Positions 1-8,874 of a stretch of 64,000 bases of DNA are shown here, one piece after another. The notes beneath the pieces are model-generated. The model made no database searches. It had not been told where the DNA came from and saw only the letters and a program-made list of their open reading frames with translations. Position 1 is the first letter of the stretch; the number at the start of each line of letters is the position of its first letter. The DNA is from Bacteroidia bacterium (GTDB lineage: Bacteria > Bacteroidota > Bacteroidia > Flavobacteriales > Flavobacteriaceae). The DNA lies in assembly GCA_030427735.1 (NCBI GenBank), contig JAUIBP010000002.1, forward strand, positions 372,001-436,000, given 5' to 3'. A program made the position numbers and the translations under genes.

Positions 1-289
1 GCTTTACCAACATACTTGAAGTATAAACTGCTGGTTTTAATCGATCTAACACATAACCTATAACAGCAAAAACAACCATAACCAAAATTAAAATCTTGGC
101 ATACTTTACAATAGGCTTTAAAAAATAAATGATACCTTTAAAAAGTAACTTAAATAAATTACCTATAAATTTAAAGACATTAGAAAATCCTTTCCCAATA
201 TAATTAAACAGCACTATTAAATCGACTTCATCCGATGTGTTTTGCTGCTTTTGTGGAAGGTTAGAATGATCTGGTAAGTTTGAGTTCAT
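1..289 (-). CDS. Wzz-like chain-length-determinant protein, N-terminal part (cut by window edge)
   Basis: About 96 residues are visible, read leftward from an ATG at 289-287; the rest lies outside the window. The start is a polar stretch of about 20 residues, then an amphipathic lysine- and phenylalanine-rich part (28-62), then one strong membrane segment at about 65-82, followed by the words AVYTSSMLVK. A short cytoplasmic start, a single membrane helix and a Y-T-S-S-M-L-V strand just after it is the pattern of Wzz/polysaccharide co-polymerase N-terminal domains. The gene begins 5 bases after the DUF6909 gene stops and is probably in the same operon. The family call is inferred from the first third only; an unrelated bitopic inner-membrane protein remains possible. 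Confidence 0.5.
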   Translation of the reverse strand, partial: MNSNLPDHSNLPQKQQNTSDEVDLIVLFNYIGKGFSNVFKFIGNLFKLLFKGIIYFLKPIVKYAKILILVMVVFAVIGYVLDRLKPAVYTSSMLVK

Positions 290-294
290 GTAAA

Positions 295-1983
295 TTAGTT
301 AAAAATTTGTTGTAATATTTTTCTGGTTATTAAATATGTTGGTTTTACTCCTGTAGTACCTAAACCTCCAGAGGCAAGGGTACTGCCTGTTTCTAAAGGG
401 TTATCGCTGGCATAATAGGCATATCTTACTTTTACGTTTGGCCCTATGTTTCCTCTTACTTTAGATGCCGATTGTATGGCTTTTTGATAATGTGCACCTT
501 CCATTTCTAGTCCAATAACATTCCAAGTTGAATTGTAAAAGAACTTTAAAATATCCTTATTTTGAAGCGAGGTTCCTAAAACTGTAATCATGGCGCCCTC
601 GTACACATCTATACCATGTCCTTCTAAATCGGTTTTGCTCAATTCGTTTTTAAAAGGATAATTATCGGCTGTACCTTCAAAAATATGTGTCGACGGAATC
701 ATAATATCACCTTTAATACCTTCTAAAATTCCTGCTTTCCCCATAATAGACACCGAATCTACTTTTAAATGCACTTTATTGCCTTCAATATTGTAAGGCT
801 TCAAAAGTTCGTCTATAGTTTCGTAAGCCTGTTCGCCAAAAGCATAATCCATTACCAAAATAACAGGCGCTTCATCTTTTAATTTTTCGGCATTATATTC
901 GAGATCGATTTTTGAAAAATCGATTTTTTTAGTATCGAATATTTGAACATCTATATTTGTTCCCGACTCGTCTTCTATAAAGGTCATACCTCTTTGCAAC
1001 GCCTCTTTATTTACTTTATTGCGAAGCGAACCATTCTCTTTCTGGCTTATAGCTTCGTAAACCTGAAATATATCTTTTTTGTTTACTAAAGATTTTAGAG
1101 CATTAGGCGCGAATAAGGTATTCATTACACTATGCATGTTAGCACTTATAACATGAATGGGTCTATCTAATAAATTCTTTTTGAATAGAACATCTTTAAT
1201 ATTATTGGCCCAAATTTCCCCATGAATATGATGTCCTAAGCGTTCTCTTAGCATAGGACTAAAACTCACTGTTCGCTTGTCGTTATCTACTACCTCATCA
1301 ATCGCGAGTTTACCTAGCCAATATACAATATGTAACAAACGTTCTGGACGTTCTGGCGTTGAAAAACTATTGTAAATTTGTGTAATCTCGTTAAATGTTC
1401 TGCCTAAAATATTTGCAGTATGTGTTATGGCTATTTCGCGTTCTTGTTGCGATAGCTTTTTGTTTTCTAACACTGTTTTTTCCAGCTTAATCCAATCTCT
1501 TGTTGTAGTGCCTTCATCATCAACAATTACACGCTTACTTATTTTATGCGACTCAATAAATAAAAAAGTGAGATGGGTTAATATATCGTAAATTTCCGAT
1601 CGCCCTCTTGTAATTTCAATGTTCATTTGCTCGTTATCTATTCGATAACAATTGCGACGACGTTTAGGTGGAATTATAGGTTTAAAATGCGAATTTGCAT
1701 AGCCTTCATCGCTGGTTAGGTTTATAAATCGGCATTCTTCTATGCCATAAGGCAATCTATCTATAACATACAAAAGACCTTCTAACTCTGCTTTTTCATC
1801 AGCAATAGAACCGTAAATTTCTGGCCTTAACAATAACAGACCTTCGCGTAAGGTTTCTCCAGAAATCCCCATGGGTTTGTAAAACCCTCGGTTAAACAAA
1901 TGCCTCATGGTAATATACATACGCTCTATAGCACTAGAACTCTCTTGAGCGCGTGTTCTTTCGTGATGTTTTTTCTTACTCAT
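295..1983 (-). CDS. DUF6909 family protein with nucleoside-phosphorylase-like motifs
   Basis: A 562-residue soluble protein with no signal peptide or membrane segment. I recognise it as the Bacteroidota family DUF6909, which has no established function. The N-terminal half (about 1-250) is helical and basic. The C-terminal half carries a chain of words resembling the nucleoside phosphorylase/AMP nucleosidase fold: VMDYAFGEQAYETID (377-391), SIMGKAGILEGIKGDIMIP (412-430), GLEMEGAHYQKAI (491-503) and ASDNP (525-529). In that superfamily the M-E-G/M-E-x-A word contacts the ribose and a later S-D word contacts the base, so a nucleotide or nucleoside hydrolase is my inference. It is the third gene of the M23-GH3-DUF6909-Wzz run, 27 bases after GH3. 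The ATG at 1983 begins a lysine-rich start and is well placed. Confidence 0.75.
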   Translation of the reverse strand: MSKKKHHERTRAQESSSAIERMYITMRHLFNRGFYKPMGISGETLREGLLLLRPEIYGSIADEKAELEGLLYVIDRLPYGIEECRFINLTSDEGYANSHFKPIIPPKRRRNCYRIDNEQMNIEITRGRSEIYDILTHLTFLFIESHKISKRVIVDDEGTTTRDWIKLEKTVLENKKLSQQEREIAITHTANILGRTFNEITQIYNSFSTPERPERLLHIVYWLGKLAIDEVVDNDKRTVSFSPMLRERLGHHIHGEIWANNIKDVLFKKNLLDRPIHVISANMHSVMNTLFAPNALKSLVNKKDIFQVYEAISQKENGSLRNKVNKEALQRGMTFIEDESGTNIDVQIFDTKKIDFSKIDLEYNAEKLKDEAPVILVMDYAFGEQAYETIDELLKPYNIEGNKVHLKVDSVSIMGKAGILEGIKGDIMIPSTHIFEGTADNYPFKNELSKTDLEGHGIDVYEGAMITVLGTSLQNKDILKFFYNSTWNVIGLEMEGAHYQKAIQSASKVRGNIGPNVKVRYAYYASDNPLETGSTLASGGLGTTGVKPTYLITRKILQQIFN

Positions 1984-2010
1984 ACTACCAATTTGCGTGT
2001 AAATATAACA

Positions 2011-3510
2011 TTATTTAGTTACTTTAAGGGTATAGAGGGTATCGGCGATTTTTCGGTCGTTAGAGAGTCTAGGTATTTTATTCTGCCCTCCTAATTTCCC
2101 TATGGATTTCATATAATTTTGAAACCCGTCTTTTTTTATTGGAGTAACCTTTAAAGGTTGTAACACATGCCCCTGAATTAAATCGAAATAATAACTATTT
2201 TGTTGCTGCAAAGCTTCGTCTAAACGTGTAACTAACAACTGCATATTTTCGGGTTCATTTTCGAACTCAATAAACCATTCGTGATAAGGCAAACCTGACT
2301 CTGGAGTTATTTGCGGTGCTACAGTAAATTCGGAAATTCTAATATCAGTATTCAAAATGGCTTCTTCCATAGCCTGTTCTACTTCCTTGCCAATAACATG
2401 CTCTCCAAATGCTGAAATAAAATGTTTTATTCGTCCAGTTACAATTACACGATAAGGCTCTAATGAGGTAAATGCCACTGTGTCTCCTATGTTATACGCC
2501 CACAATCCTGCCGATGTAGAAATAATCATAACATAGTTTACATGTAGTTCGACATCTTTAATAGTGATTCTTTTAGGATTGTCTTCAAAAAACGATTCGG
2601 CTTTAACAAACTCGTAAAACATGCCCGATTGCAACTGAAGCAACATGCCTTTTTCATTCTGTTTATCTTGAAAAGCAAAAAAACCTTCGCTTGCCGGATA
2701 TAGCTCGATGCTATCTACTGTTCTGCCTATAAGTTTTTCAAACTTTGCACGATAGGGTTCGTAATTAACACCTCCAAATATAAATAGATTGAAATTTTTA
2801 AAGACTTCGCCAACAGGCTTTCCGGTTTTTTCTATTATTTTCTCGAAATACATTTGTACCCAAGACGGAATTCCGGAAATGATACTCATATTTTCCGGAA
2901 GCGTTTCTTCTACAATCGCATCTACTTTGGTTTCCCAATCTTCAATGCAATTGGTTTCCCAACTCGGCAATCTGTTTTTTTGAAGATATTTAGGCACATA
3001 ATGTGCAACTATCCCTGAAAGCCGTCCTAAATTAACACCATTTTTCTTTTCTAAAATAGGGCTTCCTTGTAAGAATATCATTTTTCCATCAACAAAATCT
3101 GTATGTCCTGTTTCGTGTATGTACATTAGAATTGCGTTACGCGCAGCTTCTATATGCGTAGGCATACTTTCTTTAGTTAACGGTATGTATTTAGCACCAG
3201 ATGTTGTTCCAGAAGTCTTTGCAAAATACAGGGGTTGCCCTTTCCAAAGAATATCTTTTTCGCCTGCAACAACACGCTCTACATAAGGTTTTAAAGCTTC
3301 GTAATCGCGGATGGGAACCCGTTTAACAAAATCGGAATATGAGTTGATGTTTTCAAAATCATGGTCTTTCCCAAACTGAGTGTTTTTAGCTTCAGAAATT
3401 AAATATTTAAAAACTTGTTCTTGGGTTGCAACAGGGTTTTTCGCCCATTTTTGAATGGTGTAATGAATGTACTTTGCAAAAGGTTTTGCTAACAGTGCTT
3501 TAATGGACAT
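2011..3510 (-). CDS. GH3-family acyl-adenylating protein
   Basis: A 499-residue protein of the GH3 (auxin-responsive promoter) family, members of the ANL superfamily that activate carboxylic acids with ATP and, in plants, join them to amino acids. The nucleotide-binding word KTSGTTSGAKYIPLTKES is at about 98-115, followed by typical GH3 words such as FIFGGVNYEPYR and YPASEGFFAFQ in the middle and GRIKHFISAFGEHV in the C-terminal part. Length matches bacterial GH3 proteins. The substrate of the Bacteroidota members is unknown. It starts one base after the M23 peptidase gene stops, so the two are almost certainly co-transcribed and possibly coupled in translation. The neighbourhood suggests an envelope-related acyl conjugation, which is inference. 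Confidence 0.88.
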   Translation of the reverse strand: MSIKALLAKPFAKYIHYTIQKWAKNPVATQEQVFKYLISEAKNTQFGKDHDFENINSYSDFVKRVPIRDYEALKPYVERVVAGEKDILWKGQPLYFAKTSGTTSGAKYIPLTKESMPTHIEAARNAILMYIHETGHTDFVDGKMIFLQGSPILEKKNGVNLGRLSGIVAHYVPKYLQKNRLPSWETNCIEDWETKVDAIVEETLPENMSIISGIPSWVQMYFEKIIEKTGKPVGEVFKNFNLFIFGGVNYEPYRAKFEKLIGRTVDSIELYPASEGFFAFQDKQNEKGMLLQLQSGMFYEFVKAESFFEDNPKRITIKDVELHVNYVMIISTSAGLWAYNIGDTVAFTSLEPYRVIVTGRIKHFISAFGEHVIGKEVEQAMEEAILNTDIRISEFTVAPQITPESGLPYHEWFIEFENEPENMQLLVTRLDEALQQQNSYYFDLIQGHVLQPLKVTPIKKDGFQNYMKSIGKLGGQNKIPRLSNDRKIADTLYTLKVTK

Positions 3511-3511
3511 A

Positions 3512-4381
3512 TTATTTAAAATCGATAAAATTAATTGGATTTATAGGATAACCATCGCTCCATAATTCAAAATGTAAATGTGGTCCAGTGGTGAGCTCTC
3601 CAGAATCTCCTGCTGTCGCTATAACCTCACCTGCTTTAACCAAATCGCCCTGTTCTTTGGTTAACGAAGCATTGTGTTTATACACCGAAATTAAACCGTA
3701 GCTATGTTCTAAAATAATTACAAACCCCGTTTCGGAAGTCCACTCTGCAAAAATTACACGGCCATCGGCAGTAGCTTTTATGGGTGTGTTTTTTGCCACA
3801 ACAACATCTACTGCATAATGTTTATCTTTTACACTGTAAGGTTCGCTTATTTCGCCACTAACAGGAGGAAACAACACAAAGTTTACCGCCGATGTTGCCG
3901 ATTCGAACAAATTGTATTTATCTTCCTTATCTACTTTTTCTCTTAAAATTGAATCGGCTTTTGTTGGACTTAAATCGACTTGGCTAGCTTCTAACTTTGT
4001 GGCAGCAATAATAGAATCTTTTTGCACATCGCCAGTACTAATTTCGCCTTGTAAAACTTGCTTAATAGAATTAAAATACAGCTCATTCTGGTATACAACT
4101 TGTTGCAAAGAATCGGTTTTATAACTTAAATCGGTTGCTTTCTTTTTTAAGGCAGACGATGAATAGCCAGGTATATACTCTCGTAAAGGCGTAAACGCAA
4201 TTAAAAAAGTTGTGGCAGTAATTAAAAAAATACTCAGTAATGATAGTACCACAAATACATTTAAACGCGTAAGTTTAAAAGATAAACGCTCTTCGAAAGT
4301 ATCTTCGTTTAAAATAACCAACCTATACTTATGTAATAGCTTTTTGGTTATTTTTTTCTTTTTGGTTTTTTCTGAATTCAT
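3512..4381 (-). CDS. M23 family (LytM) metallopeptidase, membrane-anchored
   Basis: A 289-residue bitopic protein. A basic cytoplasmic start (1-39) leads to one membrane helix (about 40-63), a short heptad-like stretch (78-110) and a C-terminal LytM/M23 domain (about 170-289). Zinc ligands are visible as H188-x3-D192 and HLH at 268-270 in PHLHFELW, so the domain looks catalytically intact and not of the degenerate EnvC/NlpD kind. Proteins of this design cut peptidoglycan peptide bridges in the periplasm. It is the first gene of the leftward operon continuing into GH3, DUF6909 and the Wzz-like gene, with 118 bases between it and the divergent tatA, which must hold both promoters. Confidence 0.9.
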   Translation of the reverse strand: MNSEKTKKKKITKKLLHKYRLVILNEDTFEERLSFKLTRLNVFVVLSLLSIFLITATTFLIAFTPLREYIPGYSSSALKKKATDLSYKTDSLQQVVYQNELYFNSIKQVLQGEISTGDVQKDSIIAATKLEASQVDLSPTKADSILREKVDKEDKYNLFESATSAVNFVLFPPVSGEISEPYSVKDKHYAVDVVVAKNTPIKATADGRVIFAEWTSETGFVIILEHSYGLISVYKHNASLTKEQGDLVKAGEVIATAGDSGELTTGPHLHFELWSDGYPINPINFIDFK

Positions 4382-4471
4382 CGTAAAAACAAAATTAATT
4401 AAATTTATATCAAGAAGCCTTCTTGTTTACTTAAAGTTGATACGAAAACGACAATATTAAAGTTTAATTAT

Positions 4472-4479
4472 TACCTTTG
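4472..4479 (+). promoter_or_regulatory. Putative -7 element of the tatA promoter
   Basis: TACCTTTG fits the Bacteroidota -7 consensus TAnnTTTG and lies 20 bases before the tatA start codon. No well-spaced TTG -33 element was found, so only half of the promoter is supported. Confidence 0.4.
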
Positions 4480-4499
4480 TAACTTAAACACTTAATAGT

Positions 4500-4679
4500 A
4501 TGATTTCTTTAGGAATATTTTTAGTAATTGGAGCATGGCAATATATTATTATTGCACTAGCCATTTTATTATTATTTGGCGGTAAGAAAATACCAGAACT
4601 TATGAAAGGTTTAGGTAGTGGTATTAAAGAGTTTAAAGATGCCACAAAAGAAGATGAGAAAGAAACAAAGGAACAATAA
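4500..4679 (+). CDS. tatA: Sec-independent protein translocase subunit TatA/TatE
   Basis: A 59-residue protein starting at the ATG 4500-4502 and ending at TAA 4677-4679. One membrane helix covers about residues 4-26. It is followed at once by the hinge [20 protein letters not shown], the signature of TatA/TatE, and then a short charged tail. TatA oligomers form the pore that carries folded twin-arginine proteins across the inner membrane. It stands alone: no tatC is beside it, and a strong hairpin closes the transcript 21 bases after the stop. Single tatA genes apart from tatC are common in Bacteroidota. The start fits because the promoter-like element sits 20 bases upstream and no in-frame start lies between. 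Confidence 0.93.
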   Translation: MISLGIFLVIGAWQYIIIALAILLLFGGKKIPELMKGLGSGIKEFKDATKEDEKETKEQ

Positions 4680-4700
4680 AAACTGAAATCTTTTTATACC

Positions 4701-4733
4701 AAAAACGCCAACTTAAAAAGTTGGCGTTTTTTT
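4701..4733. terminator. Bidirectional intrinsic terminator between tatA and the DUF4837 gene
   Basis: A 14-base arm (4701-4714, AAAAACGCCAACTT) and its complement (4718-4731) enclose a 3-base loop. T-runs follow on the plus side and A-runs precede on the other, so it can stop both the rightward tatA transcript and the leftward transcript ending at 4750. Confidence 0.9.
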
Positions 4734-4749
4734 ATATCGTTACTTGTAA

Positions 4750-5733
4750 TTAATCGAGTTTTATCGATTTTAAAATAGCATCGAGTTCGAATACATAATC
4801 GCGTTTTTCTACCGAAGGCGCAAATGTAAATCCTTCTACAACTACTAATCTGTTATTGGCTTTGTCTGTAATAATGTAATTTAAAAACGGACCAGACATA
4901 AAAGCGTTTTTAACATCCCAAATACCTTTGGTTTCTATAGTTGGTTTATCGTTTATAGTTGTATGGAATAAATACGGTGCATAGGCCTGTTCTGTTATCA
5001 TATACGTGCCTTCTGTTGGCCCTGGAATATGCACCTGCCCTATAGAATCGCGTATTTTTATAATTTGACTTACTAAACTATCATCTTGTTTTAAAGCTTG
5101 TAAAGGCAATTCGTAAATCATGATATTTTGTGTACCTGTTGTAATGTCTTTACGCAACCAAAAAAACTTACCTTCGTTTTTGGCTATTCTGTAAGCACTT
5201 GGCACCTTCATTTTAAGGCTTAAAGCCTCTTCCAATTGATCTATTTTTAAAGGCGATAAATTAATTCGTCTTTGTTTTTCCTTAATTTCCTCGTTTTTAA
5301 AAGCATCTATAATTTTATCTTTATTCGCTTCTAATTCAGCAATTATTTCGGCATCTGTTTGTCCGGTAATTAGCACTACTTTTTGTGGCAATGCAAATAC
5401 ATTTTTTGCAAATTTTACTTCGGGCGATTTATGCTCTCCTTTTTCTATTTTTAAGACCGTTCTGTTTTTAGTTGCAAATCCAGAAAATACTTGTGGTGGT
5501 ATTTGGCTTAAAGAAAATAATGGCTCGTCTTGTGGTAAGCCATCTACTGGCGCTGCCAACACATCGCGAATGGCTTCACCTACACCGCCCTGCCATAATT
5601 CGTTTTTAATAACAACCGATAAATTATTAATGTTTCCAGACGATTCTGGTAAAATAACTTGTGCTGTTTTTTTGTCGTTGTTACAACTGTTTAAGACCAA
5701 AATGGCCGATAATAAGAATAGAATTTTACGCAT
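4750..5733 (-). CDS. DUF4837 family lipoprotein
   Basis: A 327-residue protein with a lipoprotein signal peptide: a hydrophobic run followed by LNSC, the lipidated cysteine being C17. The rest matches the Bacteroidota family DUF4837, whose role is not known. The body is mixed alpha/beta with no membrane segment, so it should sit on a membrane facing the periplasm. The gene starts 22 bases after mltD stops and is the last gene of the pgk-mltD-DUF4837 run, closed by the hairpin at 4701-4733. Linkage to a murein hydrolase suggests an envelope role, but nothing in the sequence proves one. Confidence 0.85.
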   Translation of the reverse strand: MRKILFLLSAILVLNSCNNDKKTAQVILPESSGNINNLSVVIKNELWQGGVGEAIRDVLAAPVDGLPQDEPLFSLSQIPPQVFSGFATKNRTVLKIEKGEHKSPEVKFAKNVFALPQKVVLITGQTDAEIIAELEANKDKIIDAFKNEEIKEKQRRINLSPLKIDQLEEALSLKMKVPSAYRIAKNEGKFFWLRKDITTGTQNIMIYELPLQALKQDDSLVSQIIKIRDSIGQVHIPGPTEGTYMITEQAYAPYLFHTTINDKPTIETKGIWDVKNAFMSGPFLNYIITDKANNRLVVVEGFTFAPSVEKRDYVFELDAILKSIKLD

Positions 5734-5755
5734 AATAGTATTGATTTTTAGTAAT

Positions 5756-7366
5756 TTAACCTTTATATAGCTTTAAGGTCATTCCAGGTTTTAAATTACT
5801 ACCACTAATACCGTTCCATTCTTTAATATTTTGCACAGAAATTCCAGAATGTTTTTGTGCAATGCTCCATAACGAATCTCCTTTTTTAACTACATAATGT
5901 TTTTCTTCTGAAGTTTTTGATGATGTAGATGTCGAAGCAACTTGTGGCTCTGAAGGCTTTTTTGGTGCCACATTAGGGTTTCTTGGATAAATGGTAAGGC
6001 GTTGGCCAATTTTAAGATTATTACTTCTTAAACCATTCCATTGCTTGATTTGGCTAACACGCACGCCATATTTCCTGGCTATTTTACCTAAATAATCGCC
6101 AGACCGTACGGTATATCTTGTTTTAGATTCCGATTCGAAAAATTGTGGTAAAGGTTTTTCACGTTTATCGAATTCGGCTTTAGCAAAAGCGTAAATCAAC
6201 TCTTCATTAGCCACAAAAGGCCCTATAGCATGTACAGGTAAACGCAGTGTATAATTCTCGTCTTTTATAAAAGGAATAATATCTAATTTATACGACGGAT
6301 TTAAAAACTGAAGTTCTTCTATATCGACTCCTGTTACTTCAGAAACTTGGTCTAAAGTTATCATTTGCTTTACATGCAAGGTATCGGTTTCCATATAAGC
6401 AAACTCTGGCTTGGCTTTAGAAAAGCCTAATTCTTCGGCATTCTCAAAAATATACATGGTTGCCAAAAACGCTGGTAAATATCCTGCAGTTTCGCGAGGT
6501 AAATACGGTCTTATATTCCAATAATTTTCGTAACCGCCAGAACGTCTTATCGCTTTAGTAACATTACCTGGTCCTGAATTATATGCGGCCAAAGCCAGAT
6601 CCCAATCGCCAAAAATTTCGTATAATTTAGATAAATATTTCGCAGCTGCTTCTGTCGATTTTAAAGGATCGCTACGCTCATCTACATAACTACTTACATC
6701 TAGTCCATATAGTTTACCTGTAGAAAACATAAATTGCCAAAGTCCAGTGGCTCCTACCCTAGACTTTGCTCTTGGCTTTAAAGCCGATTCTACAATGGCT
6801 AAATATTTAATTTCTAACGGAAGATCATAATTATCTAACTCTCTTTCGAACATCGGAAAATAATACTCGCTAAGCATCATAAGCTTTTGAAGCGTTTTAC
6901 GACGATTTTTTAAATACGATTTTATAACACTTTCCAACGATGGATTATAAGCGACATTAAATGGTGTTTTAGCATCTAACTCTAATAATCTTTTTTTAAG
7001 TGTATCGGTATTTAATTCGGGATATTCGACTTCATCGAAAGTTAGTTCGGTAACCGATTCGTAAATAGTATCGTATAAAGTATTACTGTATAATTCCTCT
7101 AACCATTGCTTATCTACAGCTGCTGTGTAAGCGTGATCTTGCATATTTTCTATGCTTAAAGAATCTACAACAGGCTTAATGGTTTGAGGCTTGTAATACG
7201 TTTGTCCGTCTATAATGGTATCGACCACATAATTTTCGCCAGACACCAACTCATTTTCTGTTAATCTTTGTGTTTTTACTTTTACAACCAAAGAATCTTG
7301 GGCAAAAGTTACCGTTACGCATAATAACATTACGCATAATAAGTAAATATTCAGTCGCTTGTTCAT
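5756..7366 (-). CDS. mltD: Membrane-bound lytic murein transglycosylase D-like, SLT plus two LysM domains
   Basis: A 536-residue secreted enzyme with a signal peptide (1-22, ending TFAQ). The SLT domain covers about 175-310, with the catalytic glutamate E193 in AIVESAL, then GATGLWQF (205-212) and AYNSGPGNV (261-269), all conserved in the family. Two LysM peptidoglycan-binding domains follow at about 417-461 and 490-534, separated by a Pro/Ser/Thr-rich linker. It cleaves the MurNAc-GlcNAc bond with formation of 1,6-anhydro ends. There is no lipobox, unlike E. coli MltD, so attachment is probably through LysM. It lies 111 bases downstream of pgk and 22 bases before the DUF4837 lipoprotein. Confidence 0.9.
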   Translation of the reverse strand: MNKRLNIYLLCVMLLCVTVTFAQDSLVVKVKTQRLTENELVSGENYVVDTIIDGQTYYKPQTIKPVVDSLSIENMQDHAYTAAVDKQWLEELYSNTLYDTIYESVTELTFDEVEYPELNTDTLKKRLLELDAKTPFNVAYNPSLESVIKSYLKNRRKTLQKLMMLSEYYFPMFERELDNYDLPLEIKYLAIVESALKPRAKSRVGATGLWQFMFSTGKLYGLDVSSYVDERSDPLKSTEAAAKYLSKLYEIFGDWDLALAAYNSGPGNVTKAIRRSGGYENYWNIRPYLPRETAGYLPAFLATMYIFENAEELGFSKAKPEFAYMETDTLHVKQMITLDQVSEVTGVDIEELQFLNPSYKLDIIPFIKDENYTLRLPVHAIGPFVANEELIYAFAKAEFDKREKPLPQFFESESKTRYTVRSGDYLGKIARKYGVRVSQIKQWNGLRSNNLKIGQRLTIYPRNPNVAPKKPSEPQVASTSTSSKTSEEKHYVVKKGDSLWSIAQKHSGISVQNIKEWNGISGSNLKPGMTLKLYKG

Positions 7367-7477
7367 TTATAAAACCATTTGAGGTATTAACGTCATCGCG
7401 GCTAAATTCGTATTTTTAAACTGAAAATGAAAGTTAAAGTTATAAAACTCTTGTTTTTACGTTATTAAACCGTTTTT

Positions 7478-8665
7478 TTATCCTAAAATAGCGGCAATTC
7501 CTGGTAATACTTTTCCTTCTAAACTTTCTAACATCGCACCACCACCAGTACTTACATAGCTTACTTTATCTTCGAAACCAAACTGTTTTACAGCAGCAAC
7601 AGAATCTCCGCCACCTACTAAAGAAAAAGCACCGGATTGAGTAGCTTCTGCAATGGCATCGCCTAAAGCTATTGTACCTTTAGCAAAAGTTGGCATTTCG
7701 AACACGCCTAAGGGACCATTCCATAAAATGGTTTTAGATTCCATTACCACTTTTTTGAATTGCTCTATAGATTTTGGGCCAGCATCTAAACCTTGCCAGC
7801 CTTCTGGTATTGCAGTAACATCTATAATTTTAGTTTCGGCATCGTTACTAAAAGCATTTGCAGCAACAACATCTACAGGAATGTGCACTTGCACACCTTT
7901 GGCTTTAGCTTGCTTTAAGATATCTAACGCTAAATCCATTTTATCGTCTTCGCAAATAGAATCGCCTACTTCTCCGCCTTGAGCTTTAATGAAGGTAAAG
8001 GTCATTCCGCCACCAATAATTAAGTGATCTACTTTATCTAAAATATTTTCTATAATGGTGATTTTTGAAGACACTTTGGCACCGCCTAACACAGCCAAAA
8101 CAGGTTTCTCGCCTGTTTCCATCACCTTTTTAATACTTTCAATTTCTTTGGCTAACAAATACCCAAAGCATTTATTTTCTGGAAAAAACTGAGCGACAAT
8201 AGTTGTCGATGCATGCGCTCTGTGCGCCGTACCAAACGCATCGTTAACATAAATATCGCCTAACTTAGATAATTGTTCCGCAAATTTTAAATCGCCTGCA
8301 GTTTCTTCGGCATGAAAACGTAGATTTTCTAACAATAAAACTTCACCTGGTTTTAAATTGGCTGCAGCCTCTTCGGCTACTGGACCTACACATTCTGGAA
8401 CAAAAATAACGGAAACACCTATTGTTTTTGATACCTCATCTACAATATGTTTTAAAGAAAAAATATCTTGAACACCTTTTGGGCGCCCTAAATGCGACAT
8501 TAAAATACAACTTCCACCATCTTCTAAAACCTTAATAATTGTTGGTTTTGCAGAAACGATTCTAGTAGTATCGGTAACATTAAAATCGTCGTCTAATGGT
8601 ACATTAAAATCTACTCTAATTAATGCTTTTTTATTTTCGAAATTAAAATCGTTTAAGGTTTTCAT
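7478..8665 (-). CDS. pgk: Phosphoglycerate kinase
   Basis: A 395-residue cytoplasmic enzyme of usual family length. It makes ATP from ADP and 1,3-bisphosphoglycerate in glycolysis. Signature words are present: RVDFNVPLD near the start (17-25), SHLGRPKG in the substrate-binding N-domain, [11 protein letters not shown] in the middle and the nucleotide-binding [13 protein letters not shown] near the end. The first ATG at 8665 gives the typical start [10 protein letters not shown] TAnnTTTG element lies 27 bases upstream on the minus strand. mltD follows in the same direction after 111 bases, so a separate promoter there is possible. On the other side, 209 bases separate pgk from the divergent holB. 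Confidence 0.97.
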   Translation of the reverse strand: MKTLNDFNFENKKALIRVDFNVPLDDDFNVTDTTRIVSAKPTIIKVLEDGGSCILMSHLGRPKGVQDIFSLKHIVDEVSKTIGVSVIFVPECVGPVAEEAAANLKPGEVLLLENLRFHAEETAGDLKFAEQLSKLGDIYVNDAFGTAHRAHASTTIVAQFFPENKCFGYLLAKEIESIKKVMETGEKPVLAVLGGAKVSSKITIIENILDKVDHLIIGGGMTFTFIKAQGGEVGDSICEDDKMDLALDILKQAKAKGVQVHIPVDVVAANAFSNDAETKIIDVTAIPEGWQGLDAGPKSIEQFKKVVMESKTILWNGPLGVFEMPTFAKGTIALGDAIAEATQSGAFSLVGGGDSVAAVKQFGFEDKVSYVSTGGGAMLESLEGKVLPGIAAILG

Positions 8666-8691
8666 TGTTATTGGTTTTCTTGTTTGTATTA

Positions 8692-8699
8692 CAAATGTA
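8692..8699 (-). promoter_or_regulatory. Putative -7 element of the pgk promoter
   Basis: Read on the minus strand the octamer is TACATTTG, a match to TAnnTTTG, 27 bases before the pgk start codon. No TTG at the expected spacing is obvious, so the call rests on this box alone. Confidence 0.4.
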
Positions 8700-8862
8700 A
8701 GTAATAAAATAGAGGTAAAAAACGGGTTTTTTCACGAAAACGTTTTCTATTTTAAAAGTATTTTTAAAAACTCGCTAAGACATTACTCCATTTGTTATTA
8801 AACTTCTATTGTTACCAGAAAACTAAATCCTGTAAGTACAAAAACTTTACCAAAAAAAAATA

Positions 8863-8870
8863 TAGTTTTG
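8863..8870 (+). promoter_or_regulatory. Putative -7 element upstream of holB
   Basis: TAGTTTTG matches TAnnTTTG but ends only 4 bases before the holB ATG. If it is used, transcription would start inside the first codons or give a leaderless message, so either the promoter or the annotated start could be wrong. Confidence 0.3.
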
Positions 8871-8874
8871 CAGC

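Noticed and set aside
1900-2094. Plus-strand small reading frame between DUF6909 and GH3
   Set aside because: It overlaps the starts and ends of two confident minus-strand genes and shows no signal or family feature.
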